This document shows positions 1 through 6,115 of a DNA stretch of 7,567 nt, piece after piece. Positions within the stretch are counted from its first letter, which is position 1. Each line of letters opens with the position of its first letter. The notes under the pieces are model-generated. The model saw nothing but the letters and a program-made list of their open reading frames with translations, was not told the DNA's origin and did not search any database. This DNA comes from Candidatus Pacearchaeota archaeon RBG_13_36_9 (GTDB lineage: Archaea > Nanobdellota > Nanobdellia > Pacearchaeales > GW2011-AR1): positions 1 to 7,567 of the forward strand of contig MFWN01000087.1 in NCBI GenBank assembly GCA_001786395.1, read 5' to 3'. The position numbers and the translations under genes are program-made.

Positions 1-78
1 TGGAGGCATTGGTTTAATGAGAAGCGGTATCACAGAGGGGTAAAGGATTATCCGAGCAGGCTATTTGTTAAGTTATGA
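1..78 (+). CDS. C-terminal end of a possible DDE/integrase-type transposase (5' truncated by window)
   Basis: Frame 1 is open from the first base to a TGA at 76-78 and gives 25 residues that begin WRHWFNEKRYHRG. The W-x-x-W-[FY]-N-E-x-R-x-H-R pattern resembles the end of rve/DDE transposase catalytic domains, where a WYNxxRPH-like segment follows the last catalytic Glu. The catalytic residues would lie upstream of the window. The Pro before the Arg in the usual RPH is Tyr here, and 25 residues is little evidence, so another protein is possible. Two inverted repeats lie at and just after the stop, which would fit the edge of a mobile element but does not prove it. Confidence 0.45.
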   Translation, partial: WRHWFNEKRYHRGVKDYPSRLFVKL

Positions 79-90
79 ACTTGACTTAAC
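67..90. repeat. Inverted repeat spanning the stop of the first ORF
   Basis: GTTAAGT (67-73) is mirrored by ACTTAAC (84-90), a perfect 7-bp dyad with a 10-nt spacer. A nested, overlapping dyad is AAGTT-ATG-AACTT (70-82). It covers the TGA of the transposase-like ORF. It could be an RNA hairpin at the 3' end of that transcript or a subterminal repeat of a mobile element. No U-tract follows, so an intrinsic terminator is not supported. Confidence 0.5.
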
Positions 91-99
91 AATTCTTAA

Positions 100-121
100 A
101 GGTTTAAAAACCCTTAAACCT
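100..121. repeat. 8-bp perfect inverted repeat upstream of the DUF106 gene
   Basis: AGGTTTAA (100-107) and TTAAACCT (114-121) are exact reverse complements separated by AAACCC. The left arm and spacer contain TTTAAAAAC (103-111), the same 9-mer found in the prefoldin promoter at 6299-6307. The dyad may therefore overlap a TATA box and act as an operator. Alternatively it may be a terminal structure of the element that ended at 78. The repeat is seen directly; its role is inferred. Confidence 0.5.
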
Positions 122-152
122 AAATAACTTTAATTATATTAAATAAAAGAGG
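103..152 (+). promoter_or_regulatory. Probable promoter region and weak RBS of the DUF106 gene
   Basis: Two TATA-like boxes are visible: TTTAAAAA at 103-110 and TTATATTA at 134-141. The second is centred about 29 nt before the ATG at 167, which suits a leaderless or very short leader mRNA. The first would give a leader of about 35 nt containing a GAGG at 149-152, which is 14 nt before the ATG and so at poor spacing. Which box is used cannot be decided from sequence. Confidence 0.4.
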
Positions 153-166
153 AAAATAAACACAAA

Positions 167-685
167 ATGATGAAGATGTTTTTGATTATACTTGTATTAT
201 CTTCTTTAGTGGCACTTCTCTGGAATCAAGTCCCAATTATTAACCAAACTGTGCATGCGATTCTTGACCCTACTATAGGGGGTATTCTAAACTGGAATGT
301 AACTTACGGTATGATTCTAATCGTGGTATTTCTTTCTTTTATAATGACTCTTGTCCAAAAATACGGGACAGACCAGGCAACTTTAAAGGAACTTAAGAAG
401 GAACAAAAGATTCTTCAGGGAGAAATGAAAAAGTACAAGGAAAATCCTGAAAAGCTCCTTGAGCTAAATAAAAAGCAGATGGAATTTATACCAAAAACAA
501 TGGAACTTACAATGAGGCCAGTAATGTACACGATTGTTTTCTTTGTGTTGTTTTTTAGATGGTTTAGCGATTATTTTGCTACTGTAGATTTTAAATTCCT
601 TGGATTTTTATCCTGGATTTGGTTTTACATTATCTCTTCTATGATTTTCTCAACTATCTTCAGAAAACTGATGAAAGTTGCTTAA
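167..685 (+). CDS. DUF106 / EMC3-TMCO1-type membrane protein (archaeal Oxa1/YidC-like insertase)
   Basis: This 172-residue protein has the architecture of the archaeal DUF106 family, which belongs to the Oxa1/YidC/Alb3-EMC3-TMCO1 superfamily of membrane-protein insertases. Hydrophobic segments lie near residues 3-20, 47-64, 117-132 and 145-165. A charged, Lys/Glu-rich region at about 68-110, starting at a YGTDQ motif, should form the cytoplasmic coiled coil that in this family contacts the ribosome or nascent chain. The length is usual for archaeal members. The role, helping insert small membrane proteins, is taken from the family. The ORF opens with two Met codons (167 and 170), so the start is uncertain by one codon. 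It stands alone on its strand and converges on the VanZ-HIT gene across a 55-bp spacer (686-740) with no clear terminator. Confidence 0.85.
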   Translation: MMKMFLIILVLSSLVALLWNQVPIINQTVHAILDPTIGGILNWNVTYGMILIVVFLSFIMTLVQKYGTDQATLKELKKEQKILQGEMKKYKENPEKLLELNKKQMEFIPKTMELTMRPVMYTIVFFVLFFRWFSDYFATVDFKFLGFLSWIWFYIISSMIFSTIFRKLMKVA

Positions 686-740
686 AAAGAAGGGTACTCC
701 TTATTAACCTCTAAACACGGCGTAATTCAGATTTAAGAAA

Positions 741-1538
741 CTAAACAGAATCAAGAACATCTTTTAATTTCTCTTGAATATATCTTAATTCATCAGGTTT
801 TGCCTTCCTGAATTTTTTAGGGTCAAAAAGTTCATTTGAACCCTGTAAAGGGATTAAATGAAGATGAGCGTGAGGAACATCAAAGCCAACAACAGTTATC
901 CCTATTCTTTTAGCCCCAATAACTTTTCTGATTGGTTCGGATAATTTTTTTGCAGTCTTAAATAATCCTAAATATAATTCATCATCTAAATCAAAAAAAT
1001 AATCTGTATGTCTTTTAGGAATTAACATACAATGCCCTGACTTAACAGGATTTACATCAAGAAAAGCTATGAAATTCTTATCTTCCCAAATCACATAATC
1101 CTGGACTTTTTTCTGTGCAATCTGACAAAACCTGCAATTATCCATAAATAGAGATTTATTTGCCTTACCTCTTAGTTTCAAGGAAATTGTGTAGATAAGC
1201 GAAGAAAAAAGTATTCCGCAGGAATTCACCATTATGTCTGAAATGGCAAAATGCCTGGAGGGAACAAATAACTGGTGAATTTCATCTGAAATTCCATATA
1301 AGACAGCAATTACAATTCCCCAGAAAATAAAAGGTTTCTTGTTTCCCTGGACCAAGGCAGGCAAAAGGAAAAAAGCGAGAGAGAAAAAAGCGAGAAAGTG
1401 ATAGGCAATTGTTTTCCAGCCAAATTTGCCACCAACTGAACTTTCAAAAATTAAAGAGGAAATATAGAAAATAGCTATAGCAATTATAATTACAAAAACC
1501 CAGGAAATCCAGCTGTATTTTTCAAGCAGTTTTATCAT
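741..1538 (-). CDS. VanZ-like membrane domain fused to a HIT-family hydrolase
   Basis: One continuous 265-codon frame joins two families. Residues 1-131 resemble VanZ: about four membrane segments (10-28, 45-63, 70-86, 103-121) and the signature SDEIHQLFVPSR then D101, N105 and G108. The biochemical role of VanZ domains is poorly known. Residues 132-265 are a complete HIT domain: C135 and C138 with H177 as probable zinc ligands, LDVNP at 160-164, PKRH, and the catalytic triad HAHLHLIP (H223, H225, H227; the middle His is the expected nucleophile). HIT proteins hydrolyse or transfer nucleoside monophosphates in the cytoplasm. A Met at residue 132 (codon at 1143-1145) sits exactly where a stand-alone HIT protein would begin, so internal translation or a recent gene fusion is possible. 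The start at 1538 is preceded by purine-rich AAGAAGAAAG. It is divergent from the carbamoyltransferase operon. Confidence 0.85.
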   Translation of the reverse strand: MIKLLEKYSWISWVFVIIIAIAIFYISSLIFESSVGGKFGWKTIAYHFLAFFSLAFFLLPALVQGNKKPFIFWGIVIAVLYGISDEIHQLFVPSRHFAISDIMVNSCGILFSSLIYTISLKLRGKANKSLFMDNCRFCQIAQKKVQDYVIWEDKNFIAFLDVNPVKSGHCMLIPKRHTDYFFDLDDELYLGLFKTAKKLSEPIRKVIGAKRIGITVVGFDVPHAHLHLIPLQGSNELFDPKKFRKAKPDELRYIQEKLKDVLDSV

Positions 1539-1575
1539 CTTTCTTCTTTTTTAATTATCTCTTTTGCTTTCTGCC

Positions 1576-1592
1576 CTTTATATTATTTTATA
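1576..1592 (-). promoter_or_regulatory. TATA-like boxes for the VanZ-HIT gene
   Basis: Read on the minus strand, two candidates sit 5' of the ATG at 1538: TATAAAAT (plus-strand 1585-1592) and TATAAAG (plus-strand 1576-1582). They would give leaders of roughly 25 and 15 nt, each keeping the purine-rich AAGAAGAAAG as a possible ribosome binding site. The region is very AT-rich, so chance matches are likely. Confidence 0.35.
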
Positions 1593-1637
1593 CTTTTTAT
1601 TGATATCTTTTGGAGATATAGCATAAAATATAAGAAA

Positions 1638-1647
1638 TTTTAAAAAT
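1638..1647 (+). promoter_or_regulatory. TATA box of the carbamoyltransferase operon
   Basis: TTTTAAAAAT is centred about 26 nt before the ATG at 1668, the distance at which archaeal transcription would begin at or next to the start codon. No Shine-Dalgarno sequence precedes this ATG, which fits a leaderless mRNA. It would drive all six genes to 6289, since no other promoter-sized gap exists within the cluster. Confidence 0.5.
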
Positions 1648-1653
1648 GCAGAT

Positions 1654-1667
1654 AACCTCTCAAGGTT
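1654..1667. repeat. Dyad abutting the operon's first start codon
   Basis: AACCT (1654-1658) and AGGTT (1663-1667) form a perfect 5-bp inverted repeat around CTCA, ending on the base before the ATG. If the mRNA is leaderless, the dyad lies between TATA box and start site and could bind a repressor. If transcription starts further upstream, it would form a small hairpin at the ribosome entry site. Confidence 0.4.
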
Positions 1668-2768
1668 ATGAAGACAAAAAAGCAAGGAAAAAGTGACGAG
1701 TTCAAAAAAAACCTCTTTTTATTTATTGCCGCCGTTCTCGTATTTTTCCTTATATTCGAAGCTGTTTTGAGAATTTTCAGCTATCCGGTTTATGGATTCC
1801 AGGAGGGAGCCTTTCAAAAAGACAGTATTATAGGCTACCTGCCCTCTTCAAATTATTCTGGCTTGCAATCCCTATACCAAAGAGTTGTTAAGATAAACAC
1901 AAATTCTAAGGGGTTAAGAGACTTTAGAGAGTACAGTTATGAAAAAACTAAGAAAAAAAGGATATTAATACTAGGAGATTCCTATGCTTTTGGAAATGGT
2001 GTCGAGCTTGAAGAGTCCTATCCTGAACTTTTAAGAAAAAAGCTAAATAATACAGAAATAATAAACCTGGGCGTTCCGGGATATGGCATAAATAACGAGT
2101 ATTTGTATTATATTAATGAAGGCATGAAATATGATCCCGACATTGTTATTGTCCATTTTTCAATAAATGACTGGGGGACTGATCAGATCGTAGAATCTGA
2201 AAATGGAGACTGTATAGACAGAAATTACAGCCTTGTTGCAAACGAAAAAGGATACTTGGTTTCTGGAAACAGAAACGAAGGACTGATCAGATCGGTTCAT
2301 CTTTTTTTGCTGGCAAATCTTCGAAGCTATAGTTTTATTTACTCCAAATCCCGGCTCTTGTTTGCGCCCATTATAAAAAGGCTCCAAAAGACAAAAGAAG
2401 CCCCGCTTATGTACTCCTCAAAAAATTCAGAAGCATATAAAGCCGCCTACCAAGGTTATTATAACTTGTTAAAAAAGATAAAAAAAGCAGGGAAAGCGGA
2501 TATTATTCTTTTTGTTGGCCCGCATAATGCAGATTTAATTTCTCCTGAAACAATTAATAGGGAATATGGGCTAAATAATTCTGCGGGCACTGCACAGCTA
2601 AAAGAAAGTTTAAGGGAGATTTCAGACAGGCTTAAAATTAAATTTATAAACATTGAAATAGAAGATCTTGAAAACAAAGATATATTTTTAAAGGTAGATG
2701 GGCACTGGACTACTACAGGACATAAACTAATAACAGAAAAACTTTATTCGAACCTAAAAGAAGCATGA
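1668..2768 (+). CDS. Membrane-anchored SGNH/GDSL hydrolase-like protein, operon gene 1
   Basis: The 366-residue protein has a Lys-rich N-terminus, one membrane helix at about 16-32 and a large domain that the positive-inside rule places outside the cell. SGNH blocks are visible in order: LILGDSYAFGNG with nucleophile S105, INLGVPGYG with G135, HFSIND with N167, and VDGHWTTTGH with D344 and H346. The family includes esterases, lipases and O-acyl transferases or deacetylases acting on glycans; the substrate here is unknown. The Asp-Gly-His spacing is one residue shorter than the textbook DxxH, but DGHxxxxGH is common in SGNH proteins of polysaccharide loci. Its stop overlaps the next start as ATGA (2765-2768), and it is followed by SxtJ-like and carbamoyltransferase genes, which suggests it modifies the same product. 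A 15-nt direct repeat lies inside it (2176-2190 and 2280-2294). Confidence 0.82.
   Translation: MKTKKQGKSDEFKKNLFLFIAAVLVFFLIFEAVLRIFSYPVYGFQEGAFQKDSIIGYLPSSNYSGLQSLYQRVVKINTNSKGLRDFREYSYEKTKKKRILILGDSYAFGNGVELEESYPELLRKKLNNTEIINLGVPGYGINNEYLYYINEGMKYDPDIVIVHFSINDWGTDQIVESENGDCIDRNYSLVANEKGYLVSGNRNEGLIRSVHLFLLANLRSYSFIYSKSRLLFAPIIKRLQKTKEAPLMYSSKNSEAYKAAYQGYYNLLKKIKKAGKADIILFVGPHNADLISPETINREYGLNNSAGTAQLKESLREISDRLKIKFINIEIEDLENKDIFLKVDGHWTTTGHKLITEKLYSNLKEA
2176..2294 (+). repeat. 15-nt direct repeat pair within the first SGNH gene
   Basis: GGACTGATCAGATCG occurs exactly at 2176-2190 and 2280-2294, 104 nt apart. The copies are read in different frames (GTDQIV versus EGLIRS), so protein similarity does not explain them. 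Each contains the palindrome TGATCA. The feature spans both copies and the DNA between them. Confidence 0.6.
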
Positions 2769-2950
2769 AAGTAAAAAAATTTGGGGCAATTGCAGGGTAT
2801 GCATTCACTTTCTTAATTTTTTCCATACTGCTTTACTTTATCCTGAAATTTTCTGAAAAGCTTCCTGCCGAATGGGGTTATCTGCATGTGTTCCTTATTT
2901 CCATTTCGATTGCTTCAGTCGGGAGGCTAATTAAACTTTTGCTGGTGTAA
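2765..2950 (+). CDS. Small two-helix membrane protein, probable N-terminal half of a split SxtJ
   Basis: The 61-residue protein begins MKVKKFGAIAG and has two hydrophobic segments (about 8-28 and 40-60) joined by a short loop (EKLPAEWG), ending in GRLIKLLLV. SxtJ-family membrane proteins, which sit next to carbamoyltransferases in saxitoxin and other bacterial clusters, open in the same way: a basic KFG motif, then two helices. The typical SxtJ is about 120-140 residues, and this ORF plus the next totals 142. The gene starts inside the stop of the SGNH gene (ATGA) and ends one base before the next ATG. The family call rests on recalled architecture and context rather than an alignment. A novel small membrane protein is the alternative. 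Confidence 0.55.
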   Translation: MKVKKFGAIAGYAFTFLIFSILLYFILKFSEKLPAEWGYLHVFLISISIASVGRLIKLLLV

Positions 2951-2951
2951 A

Positions 2952-3197
2952 ATGTTAAAAGAGCTTATCGAAGGATTCAAGAAAGGGCAAAAAGCTTTCG
3001 GAGAGGACATTGCCGCAATAGTCAATTCTGTAATTCTTTCTGTTGTTTACATTTTTGGTGTCGGATTGACCTCTATAATGTCCAAAATAGCGGGGAAAAG
3101 CTTTTTGCATAAAAGATTCGAAGAGGAAAAGAAAAGCTACTGGTCTGATTTAAACTTAACAAGAAAAGAATTAAAGGAATATTGCCGGCAATTTTAA
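2952..3197 (+). CDS. Small membrane protein, probable C-terminal half of a split SxtJ
   Basis: The 81-residue protein has an amphipathic start (LKELIEGFKKGQKAFGED), one membrane helix at about 22-45, then a charged cytoplasmic tail with KSYW (61-64), an Arg-rich stretch and the ending YCRQF. A hydrophobic helix, a short basic region, an SYW motif and a terminal RQF is how I recall SxtJ proteins ending beside carbamoyltransferases. It follows the preceding ORF by one base in a different frame, with its own ATG. It is separated from the carbamoyltransferase by one base as well; both junctions read TAAAATG. There is no Shine-Dalgarno sequence, so translation probably depends on termination of the gene before. 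A likely role is docking the carbamoyltransferase to the membrane. Confidence 0.6.
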   Translation: MLKELIEGFKKGQKAFGEDIAAIVNSVILSVVYIFGVGLTSIMSKIAGKSFLHKRFEEEKKSYWSDLNLTRKELKEYCRQF

Positions 3198-3198
3198 A

Positions 3199-4959
3199 AT
3201 GTACATTTTAGGAATAAGCTGCTTTTATCATGACGCATCTGCTGCGCTGTTGAAAGACGGAAAATTAGTAGCTGCTGCTCAGGAAGAAAGATTCACAAGA
3301 AAAAAACATGATATTTCTTTTCCAATAAATGCCATAGAGTACTGCCTTAAAAGCCAGAATATTTCCATAGATTCTGTGGATTATATCGGGTTTTACGAAA
3401 AGCCTTTTATTAAATTTGAAAGGTTCCTATTTCAGCATCTGGATGGGTTCCCTGCAAGCTACAAAATATTCCTTAGCTGGATTCCTTCCTGGTTCAATGA
3501 AAAATTGAGGGTAGTTAAAATAATAAAGAAAAAATTAAAGTATAAAAAAAGCGTGCTTTTTATAGAGCACCATATGGCTCATGCAGCAGGCTCTTTTTTT
3601 ATCAGCCCGTTTGACAAAGCTGCAATCCTTACAATAGATGGAGTAGGAGAATGGACAACGACTGCGTATGGAATTGGAGAAGGGAACCAGATAAAGCTTC
3701 TAAAAGAGATAAAATTTCCAGATTCGCTTGGATTGCTTTATTCTACAATTACTGCCTACCTTGGATTTAGCGTAAATAATTCAGAGTATAAAGTTATGGG
3801 GCTGAGCCCGTATGGAGATATGAACAGAAAAACCAATGCCTATTATAAGAAATTAAAGTCGCTGATAGACATTAAAAGTGACGGAAGTTATTGCCTTGAC
3901 ATGAGCTATTTCAGCTACCTTGCTAAAAATAAGATGCCTTCTAAAAAAATGTGTGCCCTACTGGGGGGCCCAATAAGAAAACCAGAGTCCAGGGTTGAAA
4001 AAAGGCATGAGGATATAGCTGCTGCAGTTCAATTAATCTATGAAGAGGCATTAATCAAGATGCTTAATCATGTTTATAATGAAACAGAGTGTGACAATTT
4101 GGTTATTGCTGGGGGCTGCGGCCTGAACAGCGTCGCCAATGGAAAAATACTGAGAGACAGCAAATTTAAGAATTTTTGGTGCCAGCCGGACCCCGGGGAT
4201 GGCGGGACAAGCGTGGGAGCTGCTTGCTACGTGTACAATGCAGTTTTAGATCATAAAAGAAATTACCAACTAGAATCTGCCTCTCTGGGCCCGGAATTTT
4301 CAGATGCAGAAATCCAGCAATTTCTGGAGGATAAAAAAATTATATACCGCAAATTTAAAGATGAGGGAGAGCTATTAAAAGAAACAGCTAAATTGATTTA
4401 TAAAAATAAAGTTGTCGGATGGCTTCAGGGAAGAATGGAATGGGGGCCAAGAGCTTTAGGAAACAGGAGCATACTATCTAACGCGTGCAATCCAGAAATG
4501 AAAGAGATACTTAACCTAAAGGTTAAACACCGGGAAAAATTCAGGCCTTTCGCCCCGGTTGTCTGTGAGGAAGATGCCCTGAAATATTTTGAGTGTGACA
4601 ATCCCCTCCCCTTGCCTACAGATTTCATGCTAATGGTTTACCCGATTAAAAAAGAGTGGCATAAAAAAATACCGGCTGTAACACATGTTGACGGAAGCGG
4701 AAGGCTGCAGGCTATAAGAAAGAAACAGAACCCCCTTTATTATTCGCTTATTAAAGAATTTGGAAAATTGTCTGGCATCCCCATACTCATTAATACTTCT
4801 TTTAACATAAGGGGCGAACCAATTGTCTGCACCCCAGAAGATGCTTATAAGTGCATGATGGGCACTGGAATTGACTGCCTTGTTATGGACAAATTTCTAA
4901 TTAAAAGAGAAGATAACCCTAAAGATATGTGGGACAGCGAGAAATATGCGAGAGACTAA
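3199..4959 (+). CDS. Carbamoyltransferase of the NodU/CmcH/TobZ/SxtI family
   Basis: This 586-residue enzyme is full length for the family, which uses carbamoyl phosphate and ATP to make carbamoyl-adenylate and transfers the carbamoyl group to a hydroxyl. The N-terminal Kae1/ASKHA-like domain starts with ILGISCFYHDASAAL and shows AQEERFTRKKHD, the metal-binding HHMAHA (H124, H128), the phosphate-binding TIDGVGEW (D147), KVMGLSPYGD, IAGGCGLNSVANGK and PDPGDGGTSVGAA. The C-terminal domain (about 400-570) shows GWLQGRMEWGPRALGNRS, REKFRPFAP and INTSFNIRGEPI. All signature motifs are intact, so it should be active. It has no signal peptide and acts in the cytoplasm. Neighbours of SxtJ, DUF5989 and SGNH type suggest a membrane-associated acceptor. 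The acceptor (nodulation factor, antibiotic, toxin and glycan in known members) cannot be inferred. The 3' end overlaps the next gene by 14 nt. Confidence 0.95.
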   Translation: MYILGISCFYHDASAALLKDGKLVAAAQEERFTRKKHDISFPINAIEYCLKSQNISIDSVDYIGFYEKPFIKFERFLFQHLDGFPASYKIFLSWIPSWFNEKLRVVKIIKKKLKYKKSVLFIEHHMAHAAGSFFISPFDKAAILTIDGVGEWTTTAYGIGEGNQIKLLKEIKFPDSLGLLYSTITAYLGFSVNNSEYKVMGLSPYGDMNRKTNAYYKKLKSLIDIKSDGSYCLDMSYFSYLAKNKMPSKKMCALLGGPIRKPESRVEKRHEDIAAAVQLIYEEALIKMLNHVYNETECDNLVIAGGCGLNSVANGKILRDSKFKNFWCQPDPGDGGTSVGAACYVYNAVLDHKRNYQLESASLGPEFSDAEIQQFLEDKKIIYRKFKDEGELLKETAKLIYKNKVVGWLQGRMEWGPRALGNRSILSNACNPEMKEILNLKVKHREKFRPFAPVVCEEDALKYFECDNPLPLPTDFMLMVYPIKKEWHKKIPAVTHVDGSGRLQAIRKKQNPLYYSLIKEFGKLSGIPILINTSFNIRGEPIVCTPEDAYKCMMGTGIDCLVMDKFLIKREDNPKDMWDSEKYARD

Positions 4960-6112
4960 AGAAAATAGGATAGAAACGATTGTTAAAAACATAAAGAAGC
5001 GCGCTAAACCGCTGACTTTTGCCATTAAAATAGCTGTGATAATAATTATTTTATTCCTTGTAATTGAATTGCTTTCTTTTTGTATTACAAAGATTTATCA
5101 GGCTAAGCTTGTTAAAGATGCTGAAAAAATAAGCTTGTTTGAGGACAAAGAATTCGCAAAAAGTTATTTTAAGGAATTAAGGGACTCTGACAGGTGGGAG
5201 TATGCGCCTTATCTTGGCTTTAAAAGAATCCCCAACTACTCGGGCAAGTATATTAATATAGACGAAGAATCAATCAGAAAAACAAAGCAGTACTGTAATC
5301 TTTCTGAGAAAAAAGTAAAGATATTCGTCTTTGGCGGCTCTACTGTTTGGGGCAGCTGGGCAACAGACAATGGTACTCTCCCGTCCCAACTGTCAAGATA
5401 TTTATGCGAGAATAATATTTCTGCGGAAATAACTAATTTTGGAGAGGGGGCCTATGTAAGCACCCAGGATATTATCCGGCTGCAGTTGGAATTAAAAAAA
5501 GGAAATGTGCCAGATATTGTTATTTTTTATGGGGGCATCAATGACCTGTTTTCAGCATATCAAAGCGAAACTGCCGGGCTGCCCCAGAACATAAAAGATC
5601 GAAAAGAGGATTTCGGAGCCAGGAAGAAGCTAAATGTTATTGGATTCTTATTAAATTCAGATACAGTAAGGATAATGAAAAAAGTTTTTCCATCGCCTTC
5701 TAAACAGGCAACATCAAATGAAACATTAGAAGAAAGCATTGTTGCAGCTTATCTAAACAATGCAAATATTACTAAGGGATTAGAAGATGACTTTGGATTT
5801 AAATCGTTTTTTTACTGGCAGCCTGCATTGTGCACAAAAGAAACAAGCTCTGCTTATGAAAAGACTATTGAGAGAAACGGCGCAGAAGAAACATCGTACA
5901 TTCGCATATCTAAAAAGATGGGAAATCAAAAGGAAGTAACTGACCTCTCCAGGATATTTGACAATGAAACTCAATCAGTTTATGCAGACCCCTTACATGT
6001 TTCAGATGAGGGAAACTGGCTGATTGCACAAGCAATAGGAAAAGATATAGCCGGTTACTTAAATTCAAAAGATGACAAAAGAAAAGTTTATAAACAGCTA
6101 AAAAATAGTTAA
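4946..6112 (+). CDS. Second membrane-anchored SGNH hydrolase-like protein
   Basis: The 388-residue protein has a basic N-terminus, one membrane helix at about 26-49 and an extracytoplasmic domain. SGNH blocks are FVFGGSTVWGSW with nucleophile S132, NFGEGAY with G166, FYGGINDL with N199 and YADPLHVSDEG with D348 and H351. Here the DxxH spacing is canonical and the first block is GGST instead of GDS. It is therefore a different branch from the first SGNH protein in the operon, not a recent duplicate. GGST-type SGNH proteins are frequent in exopolysaccharide and glycan-modification loci, where esterase or acyltransferase roles are proposed. The start lies inside the carbamoyltransferase gene (14-nt overlap, different frame), giving tight coupling; no good ribosome binding site is seen. 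The DUF5989-like gene follows after 3 nt. Confidence 0.82.
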   Translation: MRETKENRIETIVKNIKKRAKPLTFAIKIAVIIIILFLVIELLSFCITKIYQAKLVKDAEKISLFEDKEFAKSYFKELRDSDRWEYAPYLGFKRIPNYSGKYINIDEESIRKTKQYCNLSEKKVKIFVFGGSTVWGSWATDNGTLPSQLSRYLCENNISAEITNFGEGAYVSTQDIIRLQLELKKGNVPDIVIFYGGINDLFSAYQSETAGLPQNIKDRKEDFGARKKLNVIGFLLNSDTVRIMKKVFPSPSKQATSNETLEESIVAAYLNNANITKGLEDDFGFKSFFYWQPALCTKETSSAYEKTIERNGAEETSYIRISKKMGNQKEVTDLSRIFDNETQSVYADPLHVSDEGNWLIAQAIGKDIAGYLNSKDDKRKVYKQLKNS

Positions 6113-6115
6113 TTT

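Noticed and set aside
2160..2677. Minus-strand ORFs opposite the first SGNH gene
   Set aside because: They lie wholly inside a gene with clear catalytic motifs, have no recognisable domain and no ribosome binding site; they are antisense shadows.
4425..4628. Minus-strand ORF inside the carbamoyltransferase gene
   Set aside because: It falls opposite conserved C-terminal domain motifs and shows no features of its own.
5780..5974. Minus-strand ORF inside the second SGNH gene
   Set aside because: Short, without a domain or a start signal, and wholly antisense to a supported gene.
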